Positions 16,093 to 25,241 are shown, numbered from the stretch's first letter. The stretch: DNA of 34,494 nucleotides from Clostridium thailandense (GCF_019207025.1 NZ_JAEEGC010000105.1:1-34494), one strand, 5' to 3'. Numbers and translations: made by a program. The notes: a model not told the origin generated them from the letters alone.

Positions 16093-17826
16093 ATGAAGAA
16101 TAAAATTAAAAACAAATTTATGCTGATACCTGTTTTAACTGCTGTACTTTCGTTAGCAATGCTGGTGTTCTTTAATTATGCACATAAATCTACTACTTAT
16201 AAGTCTTATGTAATTTTTCTAAACGATGTTTCTAGCAAACATGTCTCTACCGTTTATTTAAGTAGTTCTTCCAAGGTAATGGTTAAACTAAGTGATGGAA
16301 CTCTATACGAAACAGATAATCCTAGAACAAATGACTTTAAAGAAACAATGTTAAAGTCTGGAATTACTGTTTCTGAAAATATGCCAACTGATACTAGACA
16401 AGCAATTCCTATGGCAGGTTTAGTTCTCTCTATTGGCGCTATTGCATTCATGGGTATAAAATCTTCCGGTATCGCTTCTAAAAGAATGCTTTCTGTGGAC
16501 GCTTTAGACACAACTTCAGTAACTGATACAAAATATAATTTTGAAGATGTGGCCGGAAACGAAGAAGCTAAAGAAAGCATGAAAGACTTAGTCGATTTTC
16601 TAAAAAACCCTGAGAAGTATGCAGAGTATGGTGCAAGAATGCCAAAAGGAGTAATACTATATGGTGAACCTGGAACAGGTAAAACCCTTCTTGCAAAAGC
16701 CGTTGCTGGAGAAGCTGGTGTTCCTTTTTATGCAGTCTCTGGTTCAGACTTTATACAAGTGTATGTGGGGGTTGGAGCTAGCCGTATAAGACAATTGTTT
16801 AAGAAAGCAAGAGGCAATGGTAAGGCAGTTATCTTTATTGATGAAATAGATGCTATAGGAAAAAGAAGAGATGGTGGAAAAACCTCCGGCGGATCTGATG
16901 AGAGAGATCAAACCCTAAATGCATTACTTACTGAAATGTCAGGCTTTAATGAAAAAGAAGGAATCATAGTCATGGCTGCTACAAATAGATTAGACATGCT
17001 AGATTCAGCTCTTTTAAGACCTGGTAGATTTGATAGACATATTGAAGTAAATCTTCCTGATGTATGTGCTAGAGAGAAGATTTTAAAGCTTCATTTAAAG
17101 AATAAACCTATTGGTAATCTAAATGTAAAAGAATGGTCACATAAAACTTCCTACTTCTCTGGAGCAAAACTTGAAAGCTTAGTAAACGAAGCAGCTATTT
17201 TAGCCTGCAAAGATAATAGTCCTACTATAAACGATTTACACCTAGATCAAGCATTCTCCATTGTTTTAGCAGGATATGAAAAGAAGAATAGAGATCATAT
17301 AAAAGATATAGACAAAAAAATTACAGCTTATCATGAAATTGGACATGCGCTCGTATCCTTAAAGGTTCTTCCTGAGGAAAAAGTGTCAAAGGTAACAATC
17401 ATACCAAGTACTAAAGGTGCTGGTGGATATACTTTAAGCATACCTGGGGATAACTTATATCAAAACAAGAACTATCTAAAGAAAAGAATTATGGTGCTTC
17501 TTGGTGGAAGAGCAGCAGAAGAAATCATATTCGGCGCTGATTATATAACTACTGGAGCTCATAATGATCTAAAGCAGAGTACAAAAATATCTTTTAACAT
17601 GATAACTCAATATGGTATGGGAGATACTCTTGGCTTACTAAATATGCAAGAATTATTAGATTTAAATCTTAATCAAGATGAAGTTATTAAAGAATGTAAA
17701 AATTTGATTGATTCTATATACGAAGAAGTTAAAACTCTACTTCTATCAGAAAGGGACAACCTAGAAAAAATGACTAGCTTGCTTTTAGAAAAAGAAACCT
17801 TATACTCAGAAGACTTGATACTTTAG
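16093..17826 (+). CDS. ftsH: ATP-dependent zinc metalloprotease FtsH-type (short paralogue)
   Basis: Membrane-anchored AAA+ protease that unfolds and degrades membrane and regulatory proteins. Two membrane segments flank a small extracytoplasmic domain (about residues 10-28 and 107-123). The AAA module has Walker A GEPGTGKT (191-198), Walker B IFIDEID (247-253) and the second region of homology ALLRPGRFDRHI (306-317). The zinc site is HEIGH (414-418), with the third ligand Asp in TGAHNDLKQST. At 577 residues it is shorter than housekeeping FtsH (about 610-650) and lacks a long C-terminal tail. The pore loop reads VYVGVG rather than the usual MFVGVG. It also stands away from the hpt/tilS neighbourhood, so it is probably a second copy. 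The ATG at 16093 has GAAAGGTGAGG 6-8 nt upstream. Confidence 0.92.
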   Translation: MKNKIKNKFMLIPVLTAVLSLAMLVFFNYAHKSTTYKSYVIFLNDVSSKHVSTVYLSSSSKVMVKLSDGTLYETDNPRTNDFKETMLKSGITVSENMPTDTRQAIPMAGLVLSIGAIAFMGIKSSGIASKRMLSVDALDTTSVTDTKYNFEDVAGNEEAKESMKDLVDFLKNPEKYAEYGARMPKGVILYGEPGTGKTLLAKAVAGEAGVPFYAVSGSDFIQVYVGVGASRIRQLFKKARGNGKAVIFIDEIDAIGKRRDGGKTSGGSDERDQTLNALLTEMSGFNEKEGIIVMAATNRLDMLDSALLRPGRFDRHIEVNLPDVCAREKILKLHLKNKPIGNLNVKEWSHKTSYFSGAKLESLVNEAAILACKDNSPTINDLHLDQAFSIVLAGYEKKNRDHIKDIDKKITAYHEIGHALVSLKVLPEEKVSKVTIIPSTKGAGGYTLSIPGDNLYQNKNYLKKRIMVLLGGRAAEEIIFGADYITTGAHNDLKQSTKISFNMITQYGMGDTLGLLNMQELLDLNLNQDEVIKECKNLIDSIYEEVKTLLLSERDNLEKMTSLLLEKETLYSEDLIL

Positions 17827-17849
17827 ATATGTTTTCATACATGCCATAG

Positions 17850-18108
17850 GCATCTACGGCCGAAAGTAGACTTACACTCCGGAATGTGTTTCCAAGCTTC
17901 AGCACGATAAAAACTTTTAGTCAATCTAAAGCTCAACATTTTGAAAATCTAAGATTCTCTGATAAACTCGTACCTCAAACATATCAGAGACCCTAAGATT
18001 TTCTAAAATGTTTCGCTAAGATTGACTAAAAAGTTTTTATATGTGCTTTCAGCTTTGGAAACACATTCCTGCGTATAAGTCTACTTTCTTGTGCAGTTCT
18101 CTATAGAT
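17850..18108 (-). repeat. Long-hairpin element B (type I, reversed)
   Basis: The apical loop AACTCGTACCTCAAACA (17965-17981) is the reverse complement of the family loop, closed by TCTCTGATA/TATCAGAGA. Arms pair outward: GGAATGTGTTTCC (17881-17893) with GGAAACACATTCC (18057-18069), and AAAGTAGACTTA with TAAGTCTACTTT. The paired bases differ from those in elements A and D, yet complementarity holds. The element begins about 25 nt after the ftsH stop codon and contains no coding frame. It is the left member of a head-to-head pair with element C. Confidence 0.83.
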
Positions 18109-18109
18109 C

Positions 18110-18238
18110 GTAAACTCTAGAACTAAACTTATCCAGATTCCCAATATAGACTTGATTGTAAGTCATTAAATAACTGAGAGCTTACAATATTGGTAATTTC
18201 ATAGTTTTGTAAGTTCAATTATAGAGTTAACGATCTAT
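18110..18238. repeat. Hairpin spacer between elements B and C
   Basis: ATAGATCGTAAACTCTAG (from 18112) pairs with CTATAGAGTTAACGATCTAT in a long imperfect stem ending near 18238. The inner part CAATAT/ATATTG and GATTGTAAG/CTTACAAT(A) closes a loop near 18162-18180. So this spacer is itself palindromic. It shows no resemblance to the spacer of the D-E pair except for its position and CTATA-type ends. Confidence 0.6.
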
Positions 18239-18506
18239 ATATGCAGATATCCGGACTAGACACTTAACTTATGCGCAGGGATATATTGACATTCTGGAAG
18301 GCACATTAAATACTTTTGTTATAAGTCTTAGCTCAGTATTTTAGAAAGTCTTAGGACTATTGATATGTTTGAGGTACGAGTTTATCAATAGTTCTTAGAC
18401 TTTCTAAATACTGAGCTTTAGACTTATAAAAAGTATTTATTGTGCCGGAAGAATGCCAATATATCCCGGAGCATAAGTTAAGTGTCGGCCGTAGACGTAT
18501 ATATAG
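18235..18506 (+). repeat. Long-hairpin element C (type II, forward)
   Basis: The apical loop TGTTTGAGGTACGAGTT (18366-18382) is closed by CTATTGATA/TATCAATAG. GGGATATATTGACATTCTGG (18278-18297) pairs with CCGGAAGAATGCCAATATATCCC (18445-18467, small bulges). GACACTTAACTTATGC pairs with GCATAAGTTAAGTGTC. The base CTATATATGC pairs with the segment ending at 18506. This copy differs from A, B and D in its middle arm (GGCACAT/TGTGCC) and matches the visible half of element E. It ends 5 nt before the rhomboid stop codon. Confidence 0.83.
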
Positions 18507-18511
18507 AGAAA

Positions 18512-19516
18512 CTACACTCTAGAAAGTAAAAAAGACGTTATGATACCGCCTATTAATCCACCTAAGTGTCCGAAGTTATCCACATTAGGTATCGAAAATC
18601 CCATAAATAAATTCACTGCTATTACAGACAATATGTTGGTCATGAAACCTTTTCCAATACTGCCTTTCATCTTCAAGGCTAAGATTAATGCTGCTCCTAA
18701 GAGTCCAAATATTGCTCCTGAAGCCCCTATAGATACGCTTGTTGAAAACATATAACTAAAAATAGAGGAAAGTATACCGGATAAGAAATATATAATTATG
18801 TATTTTACCTTTCCATAAACTTGCTCAATCAATGGACCTAAGGATTTTAAAGCAAACATATTTAAAGCTAAATGGATTATTCCTCCGTGTAGAAACATAC
18901 AAGTAATAAATCTGTAGTATTCTCCACCTTTTATAAGTTCATTGACCTTTGCTCCTAGAAATACTAATACATTTATATTACTATCAACAATATTTCCTGA
19001 CAAATATGCCGTTATTAAATACATCAATACATTTAAGCCAATAAGTACATACGTTACAATAGGAGTCTCTTGTTTTTCCCTACTACGCTTGGAATTCCCA
19101 ATATGGTTCATACACGATGCTAACTCATTCGCTTTTTCCTTAATAGCTTCACTAAAATATAATATTTTGTTATCCACATTGTTAATTAAAATCAACTCAC
19201 ATTGTGGATTTATTTTATGATTTAAATGAAAATTCCCATTCTCATCTTCAATAACCTTTAATCTATCATCTACCATGACTTCACTTAGTTTTAAATTTTC
19301 ACATTGCAGATACTTTTTAAAATATATTTTTAATTCATTTATATCAAGCTTATAACTGCTATCTAAATCAGAAAAAAACACAACATCTAATTCATTTTCT
19401 ATTCTTTTATAAACTCCCCAATTTACATAAACTCCGTCTATCTTCTCAATCTCTACTATATTATAACCGCAATAATCACATAAATTTTGTATTAAATCTT
19501 TAATATAGCTTTCCAT
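18512..19516 (-). CDS. Rhomboid-family intramembrane serine protease
   Basis: Rhomboids cleave membrane proteins within or next to the bilayer. The N-terminal 145 residues are a soluble cytoplasmic domain of unknown fold. Six or so membrane helices follow from residue 152. The family motifs are present: HGGIIHLALNM (210-220), GASGAIFG with catalytic Ser266, and NFGHLGG with catalytic His317. AAAGGAGAGG lies 4 nt before the ATG. The last codons (SRV and stop) lie in a sequence resembling the outer end of the long-hairpin family (18502-18528), so the C-terminus may have been shaped by the element. The HD-GYP gene lies 27 nt upstream on the same strand, so they probably form an operon. Confidence 0.93.
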   Translation of the reverse strand: MESYIKDLIQNLCDYCGYNIVEIEKIDGVYVNWGVYKRIENELDVVFFSDLDSSYKLDINELKIYFKKYLQCENLKLSEVMVDDRLKVIEDENGNFHLNHKINPQCELILINNVDNKILYFSEAIKEKANELASCMNHIGNSKRSREKQETPIVTYVLIGLNVLMYLITAYLSGNIVDSNINVLVFLGAKVNELIKGGEYYRFITCMFLHGGIIHLALNMFALKSLGPLIEQVYGKVKYIIIYFLSGILSSIFSYMFSTSVSIGASGAIFGLLGAALILALKMKGSIGKGFMTNILSVIAVNLFMGFSIPNVDNFGHLGGLIGGIITSFLLSRV

Positions 19517-19543
19517 AAACCTCTCCTTTATTTATTTCAGTAA

Positions 19544-20602
19544 TTATACGATATTTTTAATTACAACATTGGGATGGCTTAATAGATTTATCTCATAAAA
19601 GGGTACTGGTTCCTTAGTCATGCTATCGTATAGTATTCTTATTACAGGTCTATCTGGAAATCCTTTATTTTGTCTTATAATGTAACCTTCTTCACCATTT
19701 GATAGTTTAACACAACATCCCAAAGGAAAGATTGCAAAGGTATTTTTAAAACCTTTAACGAATTCTTCATCAAAATTAGTTCCACTTCCCGAAAGTATTA
19801 ATTCATATGCATCATTAGGATTAAACTTTTGTCTATAGCATCTATCGTTGCTTATTGCATCGTATACATCGCAAATACACACAATCTTTGCGTATTTTGA
19901 TATTTGATTTCCACTTAACCCGTAAGGATATCCTTTACCATCAATTCTCTCGTGATGCTGTTCAACTATCTTTATTATTGAACTAGACATTGAAAGGTTT
20001 TTCTTAAGCATTTCAGCTCCATAAACTGCATGTTTCTTAATTTCATTAAATTCTTCTTCACTTAACCTTCCCTTTTTATTTAATATTTTAATTGGAACTT
20101 GCGTTTTTCCTATGTCATGAAGTATCGCACCTATACCAAGTTCCCTTATGTCCCATCCATTAAATCTCGAAGATATACCCAAAAAGGCTGCCATAATGCA
20201 AGTATCCAGAGAATGTACGTAAGTATAATTATCATAAGTTTGTATATCATTTAAACTTTTATTGACATCTCCTAGATCTATTATATAACTAATCATATCC
20301 TCAACTGCTCGAAGTGATTCCTTCAGCTTTTTTCCAGTACAACTGTGTACATTTCTCATAATATTAGATATGCTTCGCATAGTAACTCTTTTAAGCTCAG
20401 AAAGTTTTGTATCCTCTACATCTATATCCCCTAATCGATCATCATTTATGTATATGTAAAAAACACCTAATTCCTTTAATTTCTGTATATAAACATTATT
20501 TAACTTTACTCCTGCCCTTAGTAAAACTTGACCCTCGTTAGTTAATATACTTTTACCCAATATATCATTTTCTTTAACTCTATTAATGAACTCTAGCCTC
20601 AT
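19544..20602 (-). CDS. HD-GYP domain protein, probable c-di-GMP phosphodiesterase
   Basis: HD-GYP proteins hydrolyse cyclic di-GMP (or related cyclic dinucleotides). The N-terminal 120 residues show no GGDEF or receiver domain. The catalytic domain has HDIGKTQVP (162-170), KKHAVYGAEML (189-199), HHERIDGKGYP (216-226) and DVYDAIS further on. These are the metal-binding HD and GYP signatures, complete. A short C-terminal region after residue 290 resembles the beta-rich tail often seen in clostridial copies. It has a good ribosome binding site (GAGGTGA 5-8 nt before the ATG). It is 352 residues long and precedes the rhomboid gene in an operon. Confidence 0.92.
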   Translation of the reverse strand: MRLEFINRVKENDILGKSILTNEGQVLLRAGVKLNNVYIQKLKELGVFYIYINDDRLGDIDVEDTKLSELKRVTMRSISNIMRNVHSCTGKKLKESLRAVEDMISYIIDLGDVNKSLNDIQTYDNYTYVHSLDTCIMAAFLGISSRFNGWDIRELGIGAILHDIGKTQVPIKILNKKGRLSEEEFNEIKKHAVYGAEMLKKNLSMSSSIIKIVEQHHERIDGKGYPYGLSGNQISKYAKIVCICDVYDAISNDRCYRQKFNPNDAYELILSGSGTNFDEEFVKGFKNTFAIFPLGCCVKLSNGEEGYIIRQNKGFPDRPVIRILYDSMTKEPVPFYEINLLSHPNVVIKNIV

Positions 20603-20672
20603 TTTTTCACCTCAATAATCTTGCTAACAACAGTTAGTTTCAAAAACTAATCTGTCGATTATCTTAAGTTTT

Positions 20673-21071
20673 TTACTTGTACTCTTCTTCTTTTCCCTTA
20701 ATATCGCTGAAAACTTTTTTCATGTAAGTTTTAATCAAAGTGCACAAACTATTTAGTCTTGATAACATAATAGAATGTTCTTGTTCATAATCAAATTTAA
20801 TAAGCCAAGTTGGATTATATTCATCATCAACTTGTTCTATGGCAAATTCTTCTTTTATAAATTCACTTTCATCAAACAAATCAAATATAGCTGAGTATTC
20901 CCATTCTTCTACATCTACATTGGTATCAAAATATATATTTATTTTCTCACCATCATAATACATCTTTTTTATATATTCTGCACCTTCTCCAACTTCATAA
21001 CTCCCAAGTTCATTAACCATAAATCCCGTATTTTTATCTTTTTCCATTAGTACTAATGAAGAAAAATCCAT
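20673..21071 (-). CDS. Small acidic protein of unknown function (possibly DUF6762-like)
   Basis: A 132-residue soluble acidic protein starting MDFSSLVLMEKDKNTGFMV. It has no signal peptide, membrane segment or cysteine motif. Many Asp/Glu residues and alternating hydrophobic segments suggest an alpha/beta fold. I recall similar short clostridial proteins under DUF6762, but I cannot confirm it here. AAGGTGGTG lies 7-9 nt before the ATG. It is 70 nt upstream of the HD-GYP gene on the same strand, so it may be the first gene of that operon. A short inverted repeat (TTAGTTT/AAACTAA, 20634-20650) lies in the gap between them. Confidence 0.75.
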   Translation of the reverse strand: MDFSSLVLMEKDKNTGFMVNELGSYEVGEGAEYIKKMYYDGEKINIYFDTNVDVEEWEYSAIFDLFDESEFIKEEFAIEQVDDEYNPTWLIKFDYEQEHSIMLSRLNSLCTLIKTYMKKVFSDIKGKEEEYK

Positions 21072-21186
21072 CTATATAACACCACCTTATATAAAATTTC
21101 TAATTTTTATATTATTACTATTTACTTATTCATGAAATTTCGTTATTATAGTATTGTAATTATTTTCCAAGAAACGAGGGAAACTT

Positions 21187-21495
21187 ATGAAAAAACTTGG
21201 AGCAATTATTCTATCTGTATTTATAATTTGCGGAATTATAAAATACACTTATACAATAAACAGATGTAAAAATATTAACTATGCCGTTCAGTCTTACTTT
21301 ACAACAGGAATATTTAATAGTCATAAAATGTACAACATAGGGAATATAAATCTTTCTTTTTCCAACGGAAACATGGCTGTAGTAAAAATTGATGGGCTAG
21401 AAAAAAAATCTCCTCACCGTAAAGTTACCTATAACGTTTTTCTTGAAAAAAGCAACAATGGAATATGGAAAGTAAAAAAAATATACCCTGCTTAA
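21187..21495 (+). CDS. Small membrane-anchored protein of unknown function
   Basis: The 102-residue protein starts with the hydrophobic segment MKKLGAIILSVFIICGII, a signal anchor. The Cys at 15 does not sit in a good lipobox. The extracytoplasmic part has beta-type segments with many basic residues and ends near KVKKIYPA. The ribosome binding site is weak (CGAGGGA, 7 nt before the ATG). It is transcribed alone, divergent from the small acidic protein gene and convergent with the Fur-family gene. I do not recognise the family. Confidence 0.7.
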   Translation: MKKLGAIILSVFIICGIIKYTYTINRCKNINYAVQSYFTTGIFNSHKMYNIGNINLSFSNGNMAVVKIDGLEKKSPHRKVTYNVFLEKSNNGIWKVKKIYPA

Positions 21496-21521
21496 CTTCT
21501 TATGAGCTTATTTTGAACTTC

Positions 21522-21549
21522 AAAGAATAGTTAAATAACCTATTCTTTA
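21522..21549 (+). terminator. Terminator shared by the small anchored-protein gene and the Fur-family gene
   Basis: The stem AAAGAATAG/CTATTCTTT with loop TTAAATAAC is followed on the plus strand by ATTTTTTGTG. The stem overlaps the last codons of the convergent Fur-family gene. Confidence 0.65.
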
Positions 21550-21971
21550 TTTTTTGTGTTATCTATGCACTCCTCACAAATTCCTTCTAACTTTAAATCT
21601 AACTCTTTATCGGTAAATGTAAATCCAGTCTTATCTTTTATTAATTCTTTAACTTGTTCCATTGGACAATCTATTTCAACTTCTTTATGACATAACTTAC
21701 ACTGAAGTATGTGTTTGTGATGTTCTTTTCTAATTCTATAGTTATTCTTTCCCTGACCTAAATCAAATTTTTTCACTATATCCTTGCTTTCAAATAATTC
21801 AAGTGCTCTATATACGGTAGATAAATCAATACTTAAATTTCTTTTTCTGCACTCTTTAAAAATATACTCTGCATTAACCGCATGAGCAGAACTATTTATT
21901 ATATCTAATATATTTATTCTTCCCTTTGTAACCTTTATACCCTGCTGTCTTAAGTATTTCTCGATTTCCAA
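21540..21971 (-). CDS. Fur-family metalloregulator
   Basis: Metal- or peroxide-responsive DNA-binding repressor of 143 residues. The winged helix is N-terminal (GIKVTKGRINILDIINSS and STVYRALELFESKDIV). The metal sites include HHKHILQC and two CxxC pairs (CKLC, CEEC) of the structural zinc site. Fur, Zur and PerR cannot be separated from sequence alone. The TTG at 21971 has GGGGTGA 5 nt upstream; the GTG at 21980 would overlap that site. It follows the MntP-family gene by 22 nt, a context suggesting manganese or general metal homeostasis, though Fur and Zur remain possible. Confidence 0.88.
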   Translation of the reverse strand: MEIEKYLRQQGIKVTKGRINILDIINSSAHAVNAEYIFKECRKRNLSIDLSTVYRALELFESKDIVKKFDLGQGKNNYRIRKEHHKHILQCKLCHKEVEIDCPMEQVKELIKDKTGFTFTDKELDLKLEGICEECIDNTKNKE

Positions 21972-21993
21972 TATCTTCACCCCAAGATCTTAT

Positions 21994-22545
21994 TTAAAAG
22001 AACATCATCTTTATCCCAAAAATAACAAGTATAAATCCACCTATATAATCGGCATATTTACTAAAAAGTTCTATTTTTTTTAGGTATTTTGCTATTATAA
22101 AAGCAAGCGATGATATTATTAATGTAACTAAACCTATAAACAATGTATCCTTAAGTACACTTAAGCTATTATTTATACTATTTAAGACCGTAAACCCTAT
22201 AACCATTGCATCTATACTCACTGATATACCAAGAATAAAATATGTCCCTGGTTTTATAACAGGACACTCTCCCTTGTTTTCAAATCCTTCTTTTAACATC
22301 AATACTCCTACAATTGCTATTAGCGCTCCTCCTATAACCTTAGGAACAGATGCTATATATGTATTGAACAAAACTCCAGCATAAGCTCCTATCAGTGCGA
22401 ATAGGAATTGAAAAAATCCACTGCATGCTGAAAATAGTACTTTCCCATTTATACTTACTCCACTATTTAATCCTATGCATAAAGCTACACCAAAGGCATC
22501 TAATGACAAAGCTATAGCTATAATTAACAATGAATAAAAATCCAT
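21994..22545 (-). CDS. MntP/YtaF-family membrane protein, probable manganese exporter
   Basis: A 183-residue protein with six hydrophobic helices. The two internal repeats carry the paired acidic motifs SLDAFGVAL (14-22) and SIDAMVIGF (about 110-118), the family signature of putative Mn2+ efflux pumps. The sporulation protein YtaF shares this fold, so either name is possible. GGAGAGG lies 4 nt before the ATG. The Fur-family gene follows after 22 nt. The leader is only about 30 nt long and has no room for a yybP-ykoY manganese riboswitch. Confidence 0.85.
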   Translation of the reverse strand: MDFYSLLIIAIALSLDAFGVALCIGLNSGVSINGKVLFSACSGFFQFLFALIGAYAGVLFNTYIASVPKVIGGALIAIVGVLMLKEGFENKGECPVIKPGTYFILGISVSIDAMVIGFTVLNSINNSLSVLKDTLFIGLVTLIISSLAFIIAKYLKKIELFSKYADYIGGFILVIFGIKMMFF

Positions 22546-22582
22546 ATAACCTCTCCTTATTCCAGTTTATTTTAACAATACC

Positions 22583-22611
22583 ATTTTACTTTATATACAA
22601 TATGTTGTCCA
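22583..22611 (-). promoter_or_regulatory. Probable promoter of the mntP-fur operon
   Basis: On the minus strand TGGACA (22611-22606), 17-nt spacer and TAAAAT (22588-22583) lie about 40 nt before the start. Confidence 0.5.
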
Positions 22612-22678
22612 TAAGAATAAGGTTTTATGTTTATGGATGGTTCGCAGCTTTTCTACAATTGAAGACAATATCCAATCC

Positions 22679-23374
22679 TCATATTTTCAACGTATGACCG
22701 TTAGACTTCAACCAGTTTCTTCTTTCCTTATAGTCAGGCAAAATAGCTCCTACGGTATTCCAATAATTTTTAGAATGATTCATATGTATCAAATGACATA
22801 ATTCATGTACTACTATATAATCAACAATCTCAATTGGAGCCATTATAATCCTATAATTATAATTTATATTTTTCCTAGAAGAACAGCTTCCCCACAAAGT
22901 TTTTTGATTCTTAATAAATATTTTATTAGGCTTTACACCAATAATTTTGCTATAAATATTTGTTCTTTCACACAATATTTTTTTAGCTTCTATTCTATAT
23001 ATTTCGTCAATTTTATCTCTTACTATACCCCTAGAACTCACAAAAATTCTAATTTTTCCATTATTTATCTGAAAATCTTCTTCAATATTTTCAACTTCTA
23101 TAATTTCTAGCTCTAGTTTTCTCCCTAAAAACCTAAATTTAGAGCCATTTTTAATCTCCTTATTTCGAAGAATCTCATTTTCCTGCATTAATTTAACTTT
23201 ACCTAATATCCATTCCTCTTTACCCTTAATAATATTTTGAATAATCTTGTCACTTATACCAAAAGGAGAAGTAACTATAACTTCTCCCTCATCTGTAACT
23301 TTAATTCCAATGGTCTTCCTATTCTTTCTTATTACTTTATAATTAACTGTTAAAAAACTACGTTGATCTTTCAT
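22679..23374 (-). CDS. YgjP-like (M48-related, DUF45) metallopeptidase domain protein
   Basis: A predicted zinc-dependent peptidase of 231 residues with no signal peptide. WGSCSS (161-166) and HELCHLIHMNH (190-200, zinc-binding HExxH) are the family signature, followed by YWNTVGAILPDYKERRNWL. The biological substrate is unknown; relatives are often paired with restriction or repair loci, but not here. AGGAG lies 6 nt before the ATG, within 9 nt of the ctpA stop, so it is co-transcribed with ctpA. Confidence 0.9.
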   Translation of the reverse strand: MKDQRSFLTVNYKVIRKNRKTIGIKVTDEGEVIVTSPFGISDKIIQNIIKGKEEWILGKVKLMQENEILRNKEIKNGSKFRFLGRKLELEIIEVENIEEDFQINNGKIRIFVSSRGIVRDKIDEIYRIEAKKILCERTNIYSKIIGVKPNKIFIKNQKTLWGSCSSRKNINYNYRIIMAPIEIVDYIVVHELCHLIHMNHSKNYWNTVGAILPDYKERRNWLKSNGHTLKI

Positions 23375-23383
23375 AGTTTTCTC

Positions 23384-25066
23384 CTACTCTACTATAACAG
23401 GCTTAATTACATCCTTTATTTTTATATAATAAGTATCACCGCTTTTTAAGTTCTCTTTAGGTTTTATACTAACCTTTTTATCGTCAACTTTCGTTACATC
23501 AAAGTCTACACGTTCTCCAGTTTCTCCATCTATAAACTCCATATTAGTATTATTTTTAATCGTACTTGCATCTACTTCTTTATTAAAGGTTACGGTAAAG
23601 ACTCTGTTTTGCGATACATTCTCCAAAGCATCTAAATTTTTATAGTCACTATATAAAAATTTGTAAATATTATTGAAATAATCTGATGGTGCTTTAGTCC
23701 ATCCTTCTTTTGTTCCAATATATACAGTATCCTTATTAACTTTACTTAATATGTATTTAAAAGCTGCCCAATGATTTTCATCTTTAGCTAAATTTAAGTT
23801 TATCTCAAAATCCTTTCCGTTATAAGTAAGTTTTAAATATCCACTTTTATCTACATCATTCATACATTTCCCAGAAAATAATTCAGCAATAGCTAAAGAG
23901 TTAACATCTTTCACTTCAAAATCAGGTGTTACTCCTTTCTTCTGAATAACATTTCCTAAAGGTGAGTAGAACCTTTCTGTAGTAATTTTAATAGCACTTC
24001 CATCTGACAAAGTAAACATATTTTGAGCAACTCCTTTTCCATAGGTAGTTGTGCCAACGAAAAAGGCTTTGTTATAGTCTTTCACTGCTGCTGATAATAT
24101 TTCTGAAGCACTTGCTGTATTCGCATTTACGAGAAAAATTACAGGCTTGTCTATTACTGTTCCAGTATCTTCTGCAAGATATCCAGTCTGATTACCATCT
24201 CTATCTTCAACAATAATTGCTCTTTTAGGCCCAATAAAATTTCCAGCTATTTCAAGAGCTGTAGCCATGTATCCTCCTCCATTATCTCTTAAATCGACTA
24301 TATAATTGCTAGGATTCTGCGCATTTAACTCTTTCAACTTTTTACTGAATAAATCAGCCGTATCTGATCCAAAGGACACAATATCTATATAAGCAGTTTT
24401 ATCATTTATTATTTTTCCGGTTACTGTAGGAACACTTATTTCTGCTCTTGTTATATCAAAACTCAATATATCTTCGCCTCTTTTTACTTTAAGGCTCACA
24501 GTTGTACCCTCTTCTCCTTTTATATAAGAAGTCATTTCACTAACAGCTAGTCCAGCTAATGAATTTCCATCAGCAGAAGTTATCACATCTCCCTCTTGAA
24601 TTCCTACTTTTAATGCTGGCGAATCTTCTAGTACGGAGGTAACTTTAGCCCCCTCTGGTACACCCTGTACAGTAACTCCTATTCCACACATTTTATTATT
24701 TACTTCATTGATAAAATCATTTTTATCATTCTCATTAGGAAAGTATTCAGAATATGGATCGTTTAGACCTTTTATAATACCTTCTATAGTAGGTGCATCC
24801 AATACATCTTCAGATACTGGGATTACATAATTTTGTCTAATAATATCCCTTACCTCGTCTATAACTGATCTACTGGTGGTCCCAGAACTCTGTCCACTAA
24901 AAGATACAGTAACCCCTAGCGCTGAATCGTTAGCTGCTTGTACATTAAAAGGAATGCCTGCAACTAAAAATGTTACTATTAATAAAGAAAAAACTATGTT
25001 ATATGCATTATTTTTTATTAGTTTACTCTTTAAACTAAACTTTGCTGTAAAAAACTCATTTTTCAT
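23384..25066 (-). CDS. S41-family C-terminal processing protease (CtpA-type) with Ig-like tail
   Basis: A membrane-anchored serine protease outside the membrane. A basic N-terminus and hydrophobic segment (about 22-43) form the anchor. A short helical region, a PDZ domain (about 125-205) and the S41 core follow. With the ATG at 25066 the catalytic dyad is Ser319 in NTASASEIL and Lys344 in TYGKG, with Gln348. Beyond the protease core an unusual extension carries an SbsA/Big_5-like Ig domain (about 490-560, RVFTVTFNKEVDAS, then GDTYYIKI). The start has AGGAGG 12 nt upstream and avoids an earlier ATG that would swallow the site. The YgjP gene follows. Confidence 0.92.
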   Translation of the reverse strand: MKNEFFTAKFSLKSKLIKNNAYNIVFSLLIVTFLVAGIPFNVQAANDSALGVTVSFSGQSSGTTSRSVIDEVRDIIRQNYVIPVSEDVLDAPTIEGIIKGLNDPYSEYFPNENDKNDFINEVNNKMCGIGVTVQGVPEGAKVTSVLEDSPALKVGIQEGDVITSADGNSLAGLAVSEMTSYIKGEEGTTVSLKVKRGEDILSFDITRAEISVPTVTGKIINDKTAYIDIVSFGSDTADLFSKKLKELNAQNPSNYIVDLRDNGGGYMATALEIAGNFIGPKRAIIVEDRDGNQTGYLAEDTGTVIDKPVIFLVNANTASASEILSAAVKDYNKAFFVGTTTYGKGVAQNMFTLSDGSAIKITTERFYSPLGNVIQKKGVTPDFEVKDVNSLAIAELFSGKCMNDVDKSGYLKLTYNGKDFEINLNLAKDENHWAAFKYILSKVNKDTVYIGTKEGWTKAPSDYFNNIYKFLYSDYKNLDALENVSQNRVFTVTFNKEVDASTIKNNTNMEFIDGETGERVDFDVTKVDDKKVSIKPKENLKSGDTYYIKIKDVIKPVIVE

Positions 25067-25203
25067 CTTCTGTCTAATCCTCCTAAATATTTTCTTATTA
25101 CAAAAATTATACATCATTTTTCCCATTAATAAAATCTAATTATCAATAAATATATGTGGCACTTTATTCCTGAAAGTTATCTTGAATTAATAAAAATAAA
25201 ATT

Positions 25204-25241
25204 AGAGAAGATAATTAGGCAATGTATACCTCTCTCTTCTC
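25204..25241 (-). terminator. Weak candidate terminator of the ABC exporter operon
   Basis: On the minus strand GAGAAGA pairs with TCTTCTC (7 bp, loop of about 23 nt), followed by TAATTTTATTTTT. It lies about 60 nt after the permease stop codon. The stem is short and the loop long. Confidence 0.3.

Noticed and set aside
22546..22582. yybP-ykoY manganese riboswitch before the MntP-family gene
   Set aside because: The leader between the predicted promoter and the start codon is too short and has none of the conserved loops.
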